Counted from the stretch's first letter, positions 26,701-35,893 are shown. The stretch: DNA of 64,000 nt from an uncultured Croceitalea sp. (GCA_947494805.1 CANLWK010000001.1:310001-374000); one strand, 5' to 3'. A program made the numbers and translations. The notes: a model not told the origin generated them from the sequence alone.

Positions 26701-27075
26701 TTACAACAAAAATATAGCAAAGAAAAGATAGAACAGTTTCTGGCACATGAAAGAGTGAAATACGATGAAGGTAAACGCAAAGACAAGAACGAAGAAACAT
26801 CTCTAGCTCTTGTCGAAGGTCAAGAGTATATATATTATAGAAAAGGCGCTATCAATATGTTCGCTTTGCAAAAAGCTATTGGAGAAGAAAAAGTCAATCT
26901 GGCGTTAAGACGATTTATTGCGGATTGGAATACAAAAGATGGTTTGTTGAAATCAAAGACCAAATGCTATGCCACAACAAAAGATCTTTTACGGTATTTT
27001 AAAGAGGTAACACCAGAGCACAAAAAACACATTATTTCAGATTTGTTTGAAACAATTGGTTTAAAGAACCAATGA
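23791..27075 (+). CDS. ABC permease fused to an M1-family aminopeptidase
   Basis: 1094 residues. The N-terminal ~590 residues hold two sets of about six transmembrane segments (for example FFVFLFLFSIVGVDFVF, YAALLSVYFVLMVSLILSG) with ABC2-type permease character. The C-terminal ~480 residues form an extracytoplasmic M1 metallopeptidase-like domain with the zinc motif HELAH at 936-940 (TAHELAHQWWGLQ) and a downstream Glu in VLETLAQYSATM. This fusion is known in Bacteroidota, with unknown substrate. It is operonic with the ATPase. The complex might export or process peptides at the membrane. The ligands are intact, so the peptidase may be active. Confidence 0.9.
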   Translation: MWYEIFKFEIKYRLKRADTYIFFVFLFLFSIVGVDFVFEGIDLGQVKKNSPLVIAKTMGVITGVFMMLASMIMGVPVLRDFQYQMESFLFINPIKKSDYLGGRFLGSFTILLFIFTGVLFGMALGEFMPWHNPQEYLSFSILPYLRTFLVVSLPILFFGAALFFVGGTLSRKLVVVYTQGIIFFMWFMMTKAIENEFLQSVLDPFSLTTLSYVTESWAVAERNLRLIPLTGALLYNKLFWIVLGLLSLFIGYRKFHFNVLKNSRKKKKGVFEKSYAISNVTIEIPAVSITQDVKTTLIQFLHLVWFHFRGITKQASFWAIVICGMLIILVNSISLGTVYGVNSYPATYFIVEELQETSIYFFIIILVFFSAELLWKEREAKIDLISDVTPVSDFVNLASKYAALLSVYFVLMVSLILSGVIFQTVNGYYNYEFKVYLFGFFLEIFPFLALYTLLAFFVHVAVNKKFVGILVVVALFILNIALGIFGFDHDLYFFGGNSLGKYSDMNGYGHFLKPYLFVKTYWTLFGILLLVLSSLICARGMETGFLKRIKLSKNRVSRRLLKFGVVIFCLFLTVGAYIFYNTNVLNKYWSNSEASEFRASYEKKLKPFEYVVQPKIVVVNLKMELYPETRDYILEGHYILKNTNDQPIKEIHLQKAIEDNIELQNVFFEGGATLDDEYVDFDYYKYVLNKPLQVGATVKMSFKQTYITKGFDLGNGGTRMIQNGTFLDNESFPTLGYKRDYELQDEDEREAYGLSSREGKAKRDDEKQLVNARTGSDSDGIDFEIVLGTSIDQTAIAPGNLVSTWVEANRNYFHYKMDTSMINFYSIVSARYQVLKDTYTTVQDGQKHPIDLEIFYHEGHGYNLDRMMESMKYSFAYYTANFGPYPYKQMRIMEFPRYAEFAQSFPTAVPFSEALGFVLDIDDEKDVDMAFYITAHELAHQWWGLQVEAANVQGRNMVLETLAQYSATMVLQQKYSKEKIEQFLAHERVKYDEGKRKDKNEETSLALVEGQEYIYYRKGAINMFALQKAIGEEKVNLALRRFIADWNTKDGLLKSKTKCYATTKDLLRYFKEVTPEHKKHIISDLFETIGLKNQ

Positions 27076-27191
27076 TTCCATTTTAATAAAGACATTTAGG
27101 CGTGGAAGAGCAGTCTAATGGGCATTTCCGGTTTTTGGCTAATTCTGGAAAGTTAGGAATTCAGTATGAATTGTTCAGTCATAGTGCGACC

Positions 27192-27893
27192 CTAAAAGCG
27201 ACCAATTAGATTGTTCCCAACTATTCTTTTATAAACTTCGTTTCGAAGGGCTCGGCTTATCTTGATTTTTTGATTTCCGGTATACAATAGGTTTCCTTCT
27301 AGTTTCTGTACGTGGTCCAAACCCACAAGATAAGACCGATGGACCTTCATGAACTTAGTTTTTGGTAACAGTTTTTCTATTTGACGTAGCGAAACCAGTG
27401 TCAAATATCTATCCTTGATTGTATGCACAAAGACATAATCCTTTGCGGTTTCTACGAAAATTATGTCTTCGACCAATACTTTGATGATGACCCCATTTAC
27501 CTTTATAAAAATATGTGGTTCAAATTGCTCCGTTTTTTCGGTACTATGACTTAGCACCTTGTCCATTGCTTTCAAAAACCTGGGATATGAGATTGGTTTT
27601 AAAAGAAAATCTGAGGCGTTGAGGTCAAAACCTTCAAGTGCAAATTCGCGATGTGCCGTTGTGAAAATAACCTTTGGGGGATTGTTAAGCACGTTCATTA
27701 GTTCAAGCCCTGTCATATCAGGCATTTGAATATCTAAAAACATCACATCAATAACATTGTGCTTCAAAAAAGTCATTGCCTCCAATGCCGACGGCAGTGA
27801 AGTTACATGTTCAAGAAATGGTGTTTGATTTACAAAATCCTCTAATCCCTTTCTAGCCAAGTACTCATCATCAACTATTAGACATCTCATCAT
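27192..27893 (-). CDS. LytTR-family response regulator (pair 3)
   Basis: 233 residues: receiver with VDDE, phospho-acceptor Asp54 in VMFLDIQMPDM, VIFTTAHREFAL and FLLKPISYPRF. The LytTR domain is at ~135-230 (HIFIKVNGVIIKVLVEDIIF, FMKVHRSYLVGLDHVQKLEG). The start overlaps the end of the kinase gene by 23 bases. It is convergent with the ABC permease-peptidase gene and co-transcribed with kinase 3. It is distinct from pair 2 in sequence, so not a recent local duplicate. Confidence 0.92.
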   Translation of the reverse strand: MMRCLIVDDEYLARKGLEDFVNQTPFLEHVTSLPSALEAMTFLKHNVIDVMFLDIQMPDMTGLELMNVLNNPPKVIFTTAHREFALEGFDLNASDFLLKPISYPRFLKAMDKVLSHSTEKTEQFEPHIFIKVNGVIIKVLVEDIIFVETAKDYVFVHTIKDRYLTLVSLRQIEKLLPKTKFMKVHRSYLVGLDHVQKLEGNLLYTGNQKIKISRALRNEVYKRIVGNNLIGRF

Positions 27894-28947
27894 TTTTCAG
27901 TGCTATTTCAACATAAGTTACAAATCTTGAGTTTATCTTTTCAGCGGTAAAAAGATGCCTGTTCGGATATATCAATTCAAGCCTTCTTTTTACATTTTTC
28001 AAACCGATTCCCCTTTTTTTTGACAACGGTGATTTTCCAATACTTTGGGCAACCGTATTTTCAACAGAAAACTTTAAAGTTCTGTCCGGGGTAATGCTCG
28101 ATGTTATCACAATTTGATAACCCTCACTACTCTGGCCATGTTTAAATGCATTTTCTATCAAGGGCAACAAGAGCATAGGTGAAATCACCAAATCGCCACA
28201 GTTCTCAGGAAAGGTGCCCGTCACGGTGACAAGGTCTTTATGTCGAACACGTTCAATAGCAATATAGTTGATAAGATTCTCGAATTCCTTTTTTAGGCTC
28301 ACACGTTTCTTACCTGTTTCGTAAATCTGATAACTCAATAAATCTGAAAACTGAAGTAACATGTCTTTGCCATCTACCAAGCTATTGCCCAGAGTGATGT
28401 AAATACTGTTGAGCGTATTGAACAAAAAATGCGGGTTTACCTGATTTTTAAGTAGGTTTAGTTCCATTTCAAGCCTCTTTTGCTCAATTTCATTTAGGCT
28501 ACGGTCTTTACGATACCACTGATCAATGAGAAATAAGGTCATAGAAAGCCCCAATGACAGAATTATTTCGGTAACAATGGCAATTTTGCCTTCAAAACTA
28601 TCAAAAAAGTTCGCTGTTGGTATGTAGGTGTTCACCTGGGTAAAATAGAAGTAAAGGTATTTAGAAGAAACCCATGTCAAAAGAGCAATACTTAAGACAA
28701 GGTAAAATAAATAACTTGCGATTTTTTTCTTGAACAAAAAGTTTGGGGATAAAAAATACAAATTGAAATAAACGAGAAAGGCATAGGGTATAAATGCAAA
28801 AATATTGGTCTGTAGATTTTCTAAAATATCACGATGGTAATTAAGGTCATGGGTACTCCAAAGCACCAAGAACACTATCCAGAACAAAAGGTGCCTCAAA
28901 ATAACGCTCAGTTTGGTTCTATTGAAAGTCACTTGATGCGTCTTCAT
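27871..28947 (-). CDS. LytS-type sensor histidine kinase (pair 3)
   Basis: About 358 residues from the ATG at 28947 (an upstream TTG would add two). Four transmembrane segments lie in residues ~15-150 (HLLFWIVFLVLWSTHDL, FIPYAFLVYFNLYFLSP, LFYLVLSIALLTWVSS, IVTEIILSLGLSMTLFLID). The His_kinase domain (LKNQVNPHFLFNTLNSIYIT) and ATPase domain (LLPLIENAFKHGQSSEG, GIGLKNVKRRLELIYP) follow. It overlaps its regulator gene. The signal sensed is not evident. Confidence 0.92.
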   Translation of the reverse strand: MKTHQVTFNRTKLSVILRHLLFWIVFLVLWSTHDLNYHRDILENLQTNIFAFIPYAFLVYFNLYFLSPNFLFKKKIASYLFYLVLSIALLTWVSSKYLYFYFTQVNTYIPTANFFDSFEGKIAIVTEIILSLGLSMTLFLIDQWYRKDRSLNEIEQKRLEMELNLLKNQVNPHFLFNTLNSIYITLGNSLVDGKDMLLQFSDLLSYQIYETGKKRVSLKKEFENLINYIAIERVRHKDLVTVTGTFPENCGDLVISPMLLLPLIENAFKHGQSSEGYQIVITSSITPDRTLKFSVENTVAQSIGKSPLSKKRGIGLKNVKRRLELIYPNRHLFTAEKINSRFVTYVEIALKNDEMSNS

Positions 28948-29066
28948 GGTCAAGAAATTCTAGTTTTACTGTGGTCATCAGGCGGACAGCTTTATAAAGC
29001 TACGATAAATATGATAACAGATAGCTCAAGCATAGCAGACCTCAGTTTACTTGAAAGCGCTACCGA

Positions 29067-30326
29067 TCAATACACTAGAATGCCCTGTTTTACTTTGAGC
29101 TGAATATGTTTGGTAATATCTGATATATCTTCCAAAGGGTTTTTGTCAAGTACCAAAAAGTTAGCCTCATATCCATCCTTAAGATGTCCTACCTTACGAT
29201 TGGGGAATATGGTTTTTGTTGCGTTTACGGTCCACATGTTCAATAACTCCAGGTTGGTAAAAATGTTTAATTCATTTAAAAATTGGAACTCTCCTGAAGA
29301 ATTGCCGTTAAAGTTGTCCGAACCAATGGCAAGTATGGCCCCCACATGTTTGAACAGTTTCAGGTTTGCTTTTATATTTTTTACCAATTCATCATAGTTC
29401 GCACGCTTTGACTTTTTTTTCACCAAGGTTACCGTGGTTACGGTCGTAATGTTCTTCTCTTTGGCCATTTTGATATCTTCAATGGCCACAAGCTCACCAT
29501 TGTCTATTTCAGGTAAATGTGCAATTTCATCAACGCCTGCAATGACCGCAACATGAAAGTCATGGGCAGTTTCAACATGTACACTGACCCGTAAGCCGGC
29601 CAAATGGGCTTTTTGAACCAATTTTTTTACAAGTTTGGGATTCATCCCCTTATTGCCAAAGTAGGTCGTATCGTTTTTGCGCTTCTCATATTCTTCAGAA
29701 TATAAGAGCATGAATTTGATAAACTCTGGTTCAAAGGATAGAATATGGCTCCACTTGGTGTTTAGGTCTTTTTCAGTATCAATGATAAAATAACCATGCG
29801 ACTCAATATCTTGTTTTGAAGCAAAAACATCAAAATAGCCCCAACCAAAGAACTTTTCCCTCAAAGCGATCGGATGCCCGCCTGTGCCGGTCAAAGGACC
29901 ATACGTTGTACTGATATCGATGCCTTCGGGTTTGTTGTATAGATGCATTAGAGGCGCTAACTGCATTTTGATCGCAGATAGTTGTTTTACATAAAAAACG
30001 CCATTGTCAAGATAGTTATGGATTCGCTGGTCAAGTTCATATTCGCTCTCAAGGTTGTGGTTGTGGGCCTCGGCAAATGGAGGTATAACAAATTTGTTGT
30101 CAAGATTGATGATAGTGTCCAAGGTTTTGTCAATAGGGCTGAAGTTAAGCAAGCCCTCATCGATCCAGACATCTCTTCTTTCAAAGGTAGTTCCATTGAA
30201 CCAGTTGCCATTGATCAACTTTATTTTCAGACTGTTGGGATTCTTTCGGGCGACCAAGTCTTCACTATGACGGTTTGAAACACAAGAGGTTAGAAAGAGT
30301 GTGATATATAGAAAATAGACCTTCAT
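29067..30326 (-). CDS. Amidohydrolase-superfamily lipoprotein
   Basis: 419 residues with a lipoprotein signal (VYFLYITLFLTSC, Cys about 15). A TIM-barrel amidohydrolase follows with the first metal motif HxH in FAEAHNHNLES, a later His in RVSVHVETAHDF, VDEIAHLPEI, and an Asp ligand in LAIGSDNFNG. The C-terminal HLKDGYEANFLVLDKNPLED is typical of imidazolonepropionase-type members. It would hydrolyse a cyclic amide or related bond in the periplasm. As the last gene of the hyuAB operon its substrate may feed or finish that pathway. Confidence 0.85.
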   Translation of the reverse strand: MKVYFLYITLFLTSCVSNRHSEDLVARKNPNSLKIKLINGNWFNGTTFERRDVWIDEGLLNFSPIDKTLDTIINLDNKFVIPPFAEAHNHNLESEYELDQRIHNYLDNGVFYVKQLSAIKMQLAPLMHLYNKPEGIDISTTYGPLTGTGGHPIALREKFFGWGYFDVFASKQDIESHGYFIIDTEKDLNTKWSHILSFEPEFIKFMLLYSEEYEKRKNDTTYFGNKGMNPKLVKKLVQKAHLAGLRVSVHVETAHDFHVAVIAGVDEIAHLPEIDNGELVAIEDIKMAKEKNITTVTTVTLVKKKSKRANYDELVKNIKANLKLFKHVGAILAIGSDNFNGNSSGEFQFLNELNIFTNLELLNMWTVNATKTIFPNRKVGHLKDGYEANFLVLDKNPLEDISDITKHIQLKVKQGILVY

Positions 30327-30491
30327 TTTTTATTGCAAATGAAGGGTGTACATGGCTTATTGAAAAATGAAATCTCTGAGTTGTACTTTTCAGTAGCGGA
30401 AAGGTGGGTGCTGGTAGATTTGGTATTGAAACTAGCGAACGTAATATTTAAGTTTTATGGCACGGTGCCCCCTTTCCCTAAAAAATTTAAA

Positions 30492-31673
30492 TTAGTGAAC
30501 GGTCTTTATCCTCCTCCTTCGCTTTTTCTCTTTTTTTATCAAAAAGAGTTCTCTTGACGTTTGGCCGGCCACAGAGGTGTTTTCTTCGGCTCTGCGAATC
30601 AAATAGGGCATCACATCACGCACAGGCCCAAAAGGAAGATACTTTGCTACGTTGTATCCTCTTTCAGACAGGTTGTAACTTATGTGGTCACTCATACCGT
30701 ATAGTTGACCAAACCAAATTCTTTGGTCATTTTCAGAAAGTCCCTTTTCTCGCATTTTGTCCATAATCAAATACGAACTTTCTTCATTGTGGGTTCCTGC
30801 AAATAGTGCGATATCATCTAAACTGCCCAATATATAGTTCAGTACACTATTGTACAAGGTGTCCGTGGCATTTTTATCAATACAGATTGGGTCTTTATAC
30901 CCATTGGCCACTGCTCTTTCCCGCTCTTTTTCCATATAGGCCCCCCGTACCAGTTTAATTCCGATTTTATACCGTTTTGTCTTAGCTTTTTGATGTAGTT
31001 CTTTCAAATAATCCAATCTATCCCAACGATATGCCTGAAGTGTATTGAAAACAATTACTTTGTCCTTATTATACTTTTCCATCATTTCCTCGACAAGTTT
31101 ATCCGCCGCATCTTGCATCCAACTTTCTTCTGCGTCGATAAGAACGGGAATGCCATGGTCAAAGGCTTTACTACAAACCCTGTCGAAACGGTCTTGGACC
31201 GACAACCATTCTACCTTCTCTAAATCGTTTAATGCATTCCTTTCAGTGAGCTTTTGGTAAATTTCAAATCGGCCAAAGCCAGTAGGTTTAAATACGATGA
31301 AAGGTATTGCTGCATTTTCTTTGGCGTATGAAAGGGTTTTTAATGTTTTTTGCACGACCAAATCAAATTGTTCGTCCTCTTTTTTGCCCTCGGCCGAGTA
31401 ATCTAAAATGGCACATACATTTTTGGAATGCATTTTATTTATGATTTTGAGACAATCATTTTCATTAATGCCACCACAAAAGTGATCAAATACGGTCGAG
31501 CGAATCAATTTTTCTACCGGCAATTTGGCCTTCAATGCAAATTTTGTGACTGCAGCTCCTATTTTGACCAAGGGTTCTTTTTTTATCAATTCAAATAAAA
31601 AAAAGGCTCTATCCAGTTCTGTGTCTGATTTTAAGGCGAGGGCGATTTCAGTATTATCAAATATTTTTTTCAT
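30492..31673 (-). CDS. Proline dehydrogenase family protein
   Basis: About 393 residues from the ATG at 31673. TIM-barrel flavoenzyme of the PutA/ProDH family: FDHFCGGINENDCLKIINKM, FKPTGFGRFEIYQ, RDxAEESW-like segment VLIDAEESWMQDAAD, and the conserved tail LVRGAYMEKERERA with ETNE/ESSY-type motif THNEESSYLIM. It oxidises L-proline to pyrroline-5-carboxylate with FAD. It overlaps the NCS1 permease stop codon by 17 bases, hence co-translated. Its presence inside a cyclic-amide operon rather than beside a P5C dehydrogenase suggests a pathway that releases proline or a proline analogue. Confidence 0.9.
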   Translation of the reverse strand: MKKIFDNTEIALALKSDTELDRAFFLFELIKKEPLVKIGAAVTKFALKAKLPVEKLIRSTVFDHFCGGINENDCLKIINKMHSKNVCAILDYSAEGKKEDEQFDLVVQKTLKTLSYAKENAAIPFIVFKPTGFGRFEIYQKLTERNALNDLEKVEWLSVQDRFDRVCSKAFDHGIPVLIDAEESWMQDAADKLVEEMMEKYNKDKVIVFNTLQAYRWDRLDYLKELHQKAKTKRYKIGIKLVRGAYMEKERERAVANGYKDPICIDKNATDTLYNSVLNYILGSLDDIALFAGTHNEESSYLIMDKMREKGLSENDQRIWFGQLYGMSDHISYNLSERGYNVAKYLPFGPVRDVMPYLIRRAEENTSVAGQTSRELFLIKKEKKRRRRIKTVH

Positions 31674-32955
31674 CACTTGAGGGGTTAAATATGTTGTTTA
31701 GAATATGATACAGCATTCCGGAGGTCAGCAAAGACAGAACGGCCGGTATACCTATGGGATACACATACTGCGTTAGGTAACCAATCAATAAACCAACAAT
31801 TATACTTAGTGTTGCCGACCAGTTCCATGATCGGTTTGTCGTGAAAACGGCTTTATTTACAAAAAAGAAATGTGCCATTATTACCCCGGCGATTACAGGC
31901 ACTATCAGGGCCAAGGCATAAAGAAAGTTTATAAATTGGTCCATAATGCCCAACAGTGCCAAAATAATTCCCGCTAATGCGAATAGCAGGGTCATGGTTT
32001 TTCTACTTTTATCTGTTTGGAGGTTGAACATATTACAGAGTACCAAACCACCGGTATAGTTGCTTACCAATTGGCTGGTCCATGTGGCTATCCAAAGCAC
32101 TAGAAAACCCCAAGCGGGAAAACCTAGCTCTTGCATTACCTGCACGATATCTGAATTACCGGTGCCCATTGACATTACAGCACCGACTATGAAAAGTGGA
32201 AAACCTACAATTATAATACCTAGTGGGATTAAAATATTATCGCGCCATTTAGGCTTTGCAAATCGTGTATAATCTGGCGCTATGAGCCATTGGGCAACAT
32301 TAATACTAATAACTAGATTGACAGCCTCAATGAACGACATGCTTCCTTCTGGGTTCCATGTAGTTATTTTTTCCCAACCCATATTGTTTATGGATAAATA
32401 GAGTGCAACGGTGACCAATAACAATCCGGCCGGTATGGCAATATAATCTACCCACTTAATCGATGCGTAACCCAATATCGAAGGGATGGCAAAAAGAAAA
32501 CCGATGCAAGCGGTACTTAAAATATGAACAACCGGATTTTCATCTTTGTCAATACCGATCAAAGCGCTGAAAGCATCTGCAGCTACGGAAGTTTGTATGG
32601 CCCACCACCCGAGGGTCAAAGCCAAAATGACCAGTCCTACAACAATACGAGATTGTTCTTTTCCAAAACTCAAAGCTGCTAAAGCTGATGATGTTAAGCC
32701 TGTTTTGGCCCCAATATAACCTTGTATGGCATTTCCTACCCATTGAAAGAAAACAAGGCCTACCAATAAGATTCCGATGATTTCCAATAGGCTAAAACTC
32801 CCTATTAGAATACCGCCGATCAATAGAACGGGAATACAGAATTCCAGTCCGCCAAAAATGATAGCGGGCACATACCAGGGCTGTCGTTCCGTTATTGGAA
32901 CAGGTGTAAAGGCTGAATCGGTTTTTCCTTCTGAATTTTTTGAAGTGTTTTGCAT
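31657..32955 (-). CDS. NCS1-family (cytosine permease-like) transporter
   Basis: 432 residues with about 12 hydrophobic segments. Landmarks are RQPWYVPAIIFGGLEFCIPV, the glycine-rich TM segment FFQWVGNAIQGYIGAKTGL, and WWAIQTSVAADAFSALIG. The NCS1 family moves nucleobases, allantoin and hydantoins with Na+ or H+ (CodB, PucI, Mhp1). In a cluster with hydantoinase-type genes a hydantoin or other five-ring imide is a natural substrate guess. The N-terminal ~20 residues are polar and disordered. It follows the membrane-protein gene by nine bases. Confidence 0.88.
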   Translation of the reverse strand: MQNTSKNSEGKTDSAFTPVPITERQPWYVPAIIFGGLEFCIPVLLIGGILIGSFSLLEIIGILLVGLVFFQWVGNAIQGYIGAKTGLTSSALAALSFGKEQSRIVVGLVILALTLGWWAIQTSVAADAFSALIGIDKDENPVVHILSTACIGFLFAIPSILGYASIKWVDYIAIPAGLLLVTVALYLSINNMGWEKITTWNPEGSMSFIEAVNLVISINVAQWLIAPDYTRFAKPKWRDNILIPLGIIIVGFPLFIVGAVMSMGTGNSDIVQVMQELGFPAWGFLVLWIATWTSQLVSNYTGGLVLCNMFNLQTDKSRKTMTLLFALAGIILALLGIMDQFINFLYALALIVPVIAGVIMAHFFFVNKAVFTTNRSWNWSATLSIIVGLLIGYLTQYVYPIGIPAVLSLLTSGMLYHILNNIFNPSSDEKNI

Positions 32956-32964
32956 AGTGAAAGT

Positions 32965-33822
32965 TTAAGTGGTCAGTTCCCTTTTTGTAAGCCATCTTTG
33001 TGTATAGTTATAGGCCATTGCCAAAATCAAAACAAAAAGTGAGGCCAGTATTCCTAGAGCTACGTTATAGTAAGGTTCGATGGTGAGCGATATGCGAATA
33101 AGAATGGTGGCCAATACAAACGCCGTATATCTAAAAACACGGTAATAGTTGATGGTGTAGCGCAAGGCGACCAATACAATAATAATATCTGTAAAAATTA
33201 GAACGGTATAAAAGGTCTCAAAAGAGTGTAGGTACCTTCCGGTGTGGAGAAATACGATAACGTCTCTAAATCCAATAAGAAAAAAAGAGATCAGTAAAAA
33301 AAGTGCGAGTAGTTTTTTGATACGTACAAATTGTGTTTGGTTTACATAGGTCTCCGATAGTCGGATCTTACTGTTTAACCTTTGGGTAGACCCCATTATG
33401 GCAAATATTGCCAGCGCTCCAAAAGAGTGTATTAGCATGCTTTGAATGGTTGTTTTGGTATCGCCCCACAATAGAAAGTTGTCTAGGTGACTGAACTCTT
33501 TGAAAGCATCCCTTAGAAAAATTAGAGAGAGTAGTTCAAACTGCTTACCCAATGATCTTGCAACCGATTTGGGTAATACAAAAATCAGGCTCAATAATTC
33601 TAAAATGAGCAATATGGTAAACGCAACCTCAATGGCAAAAAAAGGGTGTTCAAAAAGATTGTTGAATTGACCTACCGATAGTATCTCATAGTAAACCAAT
33701 GAGCTACATACACCACAGACTATGAATGCTATTACCAAGAAAGAACTTATTCTTTGAATTGTTTTTGGACTTTCCCAAAACAAGACCTGTCTGTCAAACA
33801 GTTTGATAATTGGCTTTATCAT
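32965..33822 (-). CDS. Polytopic membrane protein of unknown function
   Basis: 285 residues with about seven to eight predicted transmembrane segments (ISSFLVIAFIVCGVCSSLVY, FFAIEVAFTILLILELLSLI, MLIHSFGALAIFAIMGS, LLALFLLISFFLIGFRDVIV, FYTVLIFTDIIIVLVALRYT, LGILASLFVLILAMAYN). No motif identifies a transporter or enzyme family to me. It sits between the cupin and NCS1 genes inside the operon. An accessory role in transport or membrane sensing is the only inference the context supports. Confidence 0.75.
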   Translation of the reverse strand: MIKPIIKLFDRQVLFWESPKTIQRISSFLVIAFIVCGVCSSLVYYEILSVGQFNNLFEHPFFAIEVAFTILLILELLSLIFVLPKSVARSLGKQFELLSLIFLRDAFKEFSHLDNFLLWGDTKTTIQSMLIHSFGALAIFAIMGSTQRLNSKIRLSETYVNQTQFVRIKKLLALFLLISFFLIGFRDVIVFLHTGRYLHSFETFYTVLIFTDIIIVLVALRYTINYYRVFRYTAFVLATILIRISLTIEPYYNVALGILASLFVLILAMAYNYTQRWLTKRELTT

Positions 33823-33881
33823 TATATTTGGTTTTGCTGCGAAAAGTGATTTGAGGCTTAAAAAACTCTGATTATCTGCCT

Positions 33882-34196
33882 TTACACCATGTTGAATAGA
33901 AAGAATAGAATTCTACTATCTTCCAATGTTTCTGTTTTCCGTATTTCCTGTTGATTTAAGTAAATCAGATCACCCGCATTCATTACCATTTCGCAGCCAT
34001 CTTTGGTAGACACTCTTAGTTTTCCAGAAATTAAATACGATATTTCATGAAAGTCCAAAGTCTTAAAGGGTAGCGACCTACCTTTTGATAAAGCCACCGA
34101 ACCGCATTGTATGGCCACGCCTTTTTCTCTCTTTTGAATGAGGTTTTTCAAGTGACCTTCATTTTCTTTTGGGAAGACTAGTTCTTTGATTTCCAT
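33882..34196 (-). CDS. Small cupin-domain protein
   Basis: A 104-residue single cupin barrel. It has the first motif region FHEISYLISGKLRVSTKD (His-Glu in HEI) and the second as MVMNAGDLIYLNQQEIRK, with an incomplete metal set. This fits a metal-dependent or ligand-binding cupin. It lies 24 bp downstream of hyuB in the operon, where cupins often act as small enzymes or ligand sensors. The specific activity is unknown. Confidence 0.8.
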   Translation of the reverse strand: MEIKELVFPKENEGHLKNLIQKREKGVAIQCGSVALSKGRSLPFKTLDFHEISYLISGKLRVSTKDGCEMVMNAGDLIYLNQQEIRKTETLEDSRILFFLFNMV

Positions 34197-34220
34197 TGTA
34201 TAAATGAATTGTTGATGGAC

Positions 34221-35891
34221 TTAAGAAAAATTATAATGTTCCAATGCTTGTTCTTTTGTGATAAATCCATTTTTTAAATCTTGTTTAACCTTTTCTATAG
34301 GTCGATTTAAAGGGTTTCCATAACCACCGCCCGTTGCTGTCACCAATTTGACCTTGTCTCCCTTATTGAGCCTTACATTTGTTACGATGTTGTGCTGCTC
34401 TTCAGTGCCATCGGTTCTGATGACCGTAAAATAGTTGTAACTTCCTTCTTTGCCTTCGTTTAGCCCCCATGTAGGTATTGAGTATCCTAAAAAGGCTCCG
34501 GTCAAAAAGGCTTCATCTGATAATATCTCAAAGGTGAGATACTGGCCGTTTCCACCCTGAAACTCACCATATCCTCCACCTTCATTATGAAAGGCGTACT
34601 CTTTCACGACCACCCCATACTTTCTTTCTCTGGTTTCCGCCGGAATGTTGTAGGATTCGCCGTGCGCATATGAGAACTGTCCACGATTGCCGTCGTGAAA
34701 AGCACAAGCCCCCCAACCACCGGAAAGCGGTTCGGCCTGCACATAAAATTCATTGGTTACCGGATGGATTCCAGAAATGTAAGTGACACAAACAGATCTA
34801 AAATGGCCAGCTGGTAATTTTTCGGGAACTACAGGCCCCAATGTTTTTAGCAGTAAATCTATGGCCGCCAAGAACACTTCATAGTAAACGGATATTGGTG
34901 CAGGTGATTTGGCACTTACAATAGTGTTTTCTGGGCAGATTAGTCTAACATGTTTGAATGACCCGTTGTTTGCAGGTAAGGTAGGTGTGGTTATAGCTTT
35001 AAAAGCTGCCCTGACGGCAGTCTCTAAACCAGTTCTTGACAAATTCAACGGACCTTTCAGCTGTTCATGGGATCCCGTGAAATCACAGGTCATATGTTCA
35101 TCAGATATTGTTATTTTCAATTTAAGTGGAAAAGGGCCATTGCCGAAGCCGTCATTTTCTATCCAACCAATGTTTTCATAAACCCCATTTGGAATTTTTT
35201 GAAGCTCTTTTAAACTTATACGCTCACCGTATTCCATAAACTCTTTTGCGGCCTCTTTATAGGCTTTTAGGCCATACTTTTCTATGAGTTTAATTATTCT
35301 TTCGGCACCTACGTCATTCGCCGCAATACCTGAAAATAGATCGCCCAGAGTACTTTTAGGCAGTCTGACATTGGCTTCCAACATTTTGATGACAGCTTGG
35401 TTTAGCTTGCCTTCTTCTTTTACTTTGATAAAAGGAAAATGCATGCCTTCTTGATAGATTTCGGTTGATACGGTCGACACGGAACCTGGGTTGGTACCTC
35501 CTATATCTGTCCAGTGTGCTTTGTTCACCGTAAAGGCCACCCGTTCCCCTTTATAGAAAATAGGGGTAATTAGGGCAATGTCCGATAAATGGGTACCCCC
35601 ACCGGCGTAAGGCGTATTGGCCATAACGACATCACCTTCTTTTAAAGGATTGTCTTCGTCGAACCGTTCCAATGTTTCTTCTACCACAAGACTCATTGCT
35701 GCCAAAAAGGTAATTACACCATTGCCTTGTGCTAGAAGTTGTCCTTCACCATCTGTAATTCCTACGGCATAGTCCAATGCTTCGTAGATGATGGGACTCA
35801 TACTGGTTCGTTGAATCGTCTCAAACATGGCCTCGCCAATTGAGATTAGGGAATCTTGAATGATATCTGACGTAAATTTGTTTAGACCCAT
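34221..35891 (-). CDS. hyuB: Hydantoinase B / oxoprolinase family protein
   Basis: 556 residues of the HyuB family: LISIGEAMFETIQRTSMSPI near the N-terminus, VVMANTPYAGGGTHLSDIAL, CDFTGSHEQLKGPLNL, RSVCVTYISGIHPV and GGYGEFQGGNGQYLTF. These are the hallmark glycine-rich and HLSD segments of N-methylhydantoinase/oxoprolinase B subunits. It pairs with HyuA, two bases upstream. The pair performs ATP-dependent ring opening of hydantoins or 5-oxoproline, or carboxylation in acetone-carboxylase-type members. Annotation databases assign such pairs loosely, so the substrate must be tested. Confidence 0.9.
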   Translation of the reverse strand: MGLNKFTSDIIQDSLISIGEAMFETIQRTSMSPIIYEALDYAVGITDGEGQLLAQGNGVITFLAAMSLVVEETLERFDEDNPLKEGDVVMANTPYAGGGTHLSDIALITPIFYKGERVAFTVNKAHWTDIGGTNPGSVSTVSTEIYQEGMHFPFIKVKEEGKLNQAVIKMLEANVRLPKSTLGDLFSGIAANDVGAERIIKLIEKYGLKAYKEAAKEFMEYGERISLKELQKIPNGVYENIGWIENDGFGNGPFPLKLKITISDEHMTCDFTGSHEQLKGPLNLSRTGLETAVRAAFKAITTPTLPANNGSFKHVRLICPENTIVSAKSPAPISVYYEVFLAAIDLLLKTLGPVVPEKLPAGHFRSVCVTYISGIHPVTNEFYVQAEPLSGGWGACAFHDGNRGQFSYAHGESYNIPAETRERKYGVVVKEYAFHNEGGGYGEFQGGNGQYLTFEILSDEAFLTGAFLGYSIPTWGLNEGKEGSYNYFTVIRTDGTEEQHNIVTNVRLNKGDKVKLVTATGGGYGNPLNRPIEKVKQDLKNGFITKEQALEHYNFS

Positions 35892-35893
35892 AT

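Noticed and set aside
30327..30491. Possible small gene between the amidohydrolase and proline dehydrogenase genes
   Set aside because: The only frame there overlaps the proline dehydrogenase end on the other strand and has no supporting feature.
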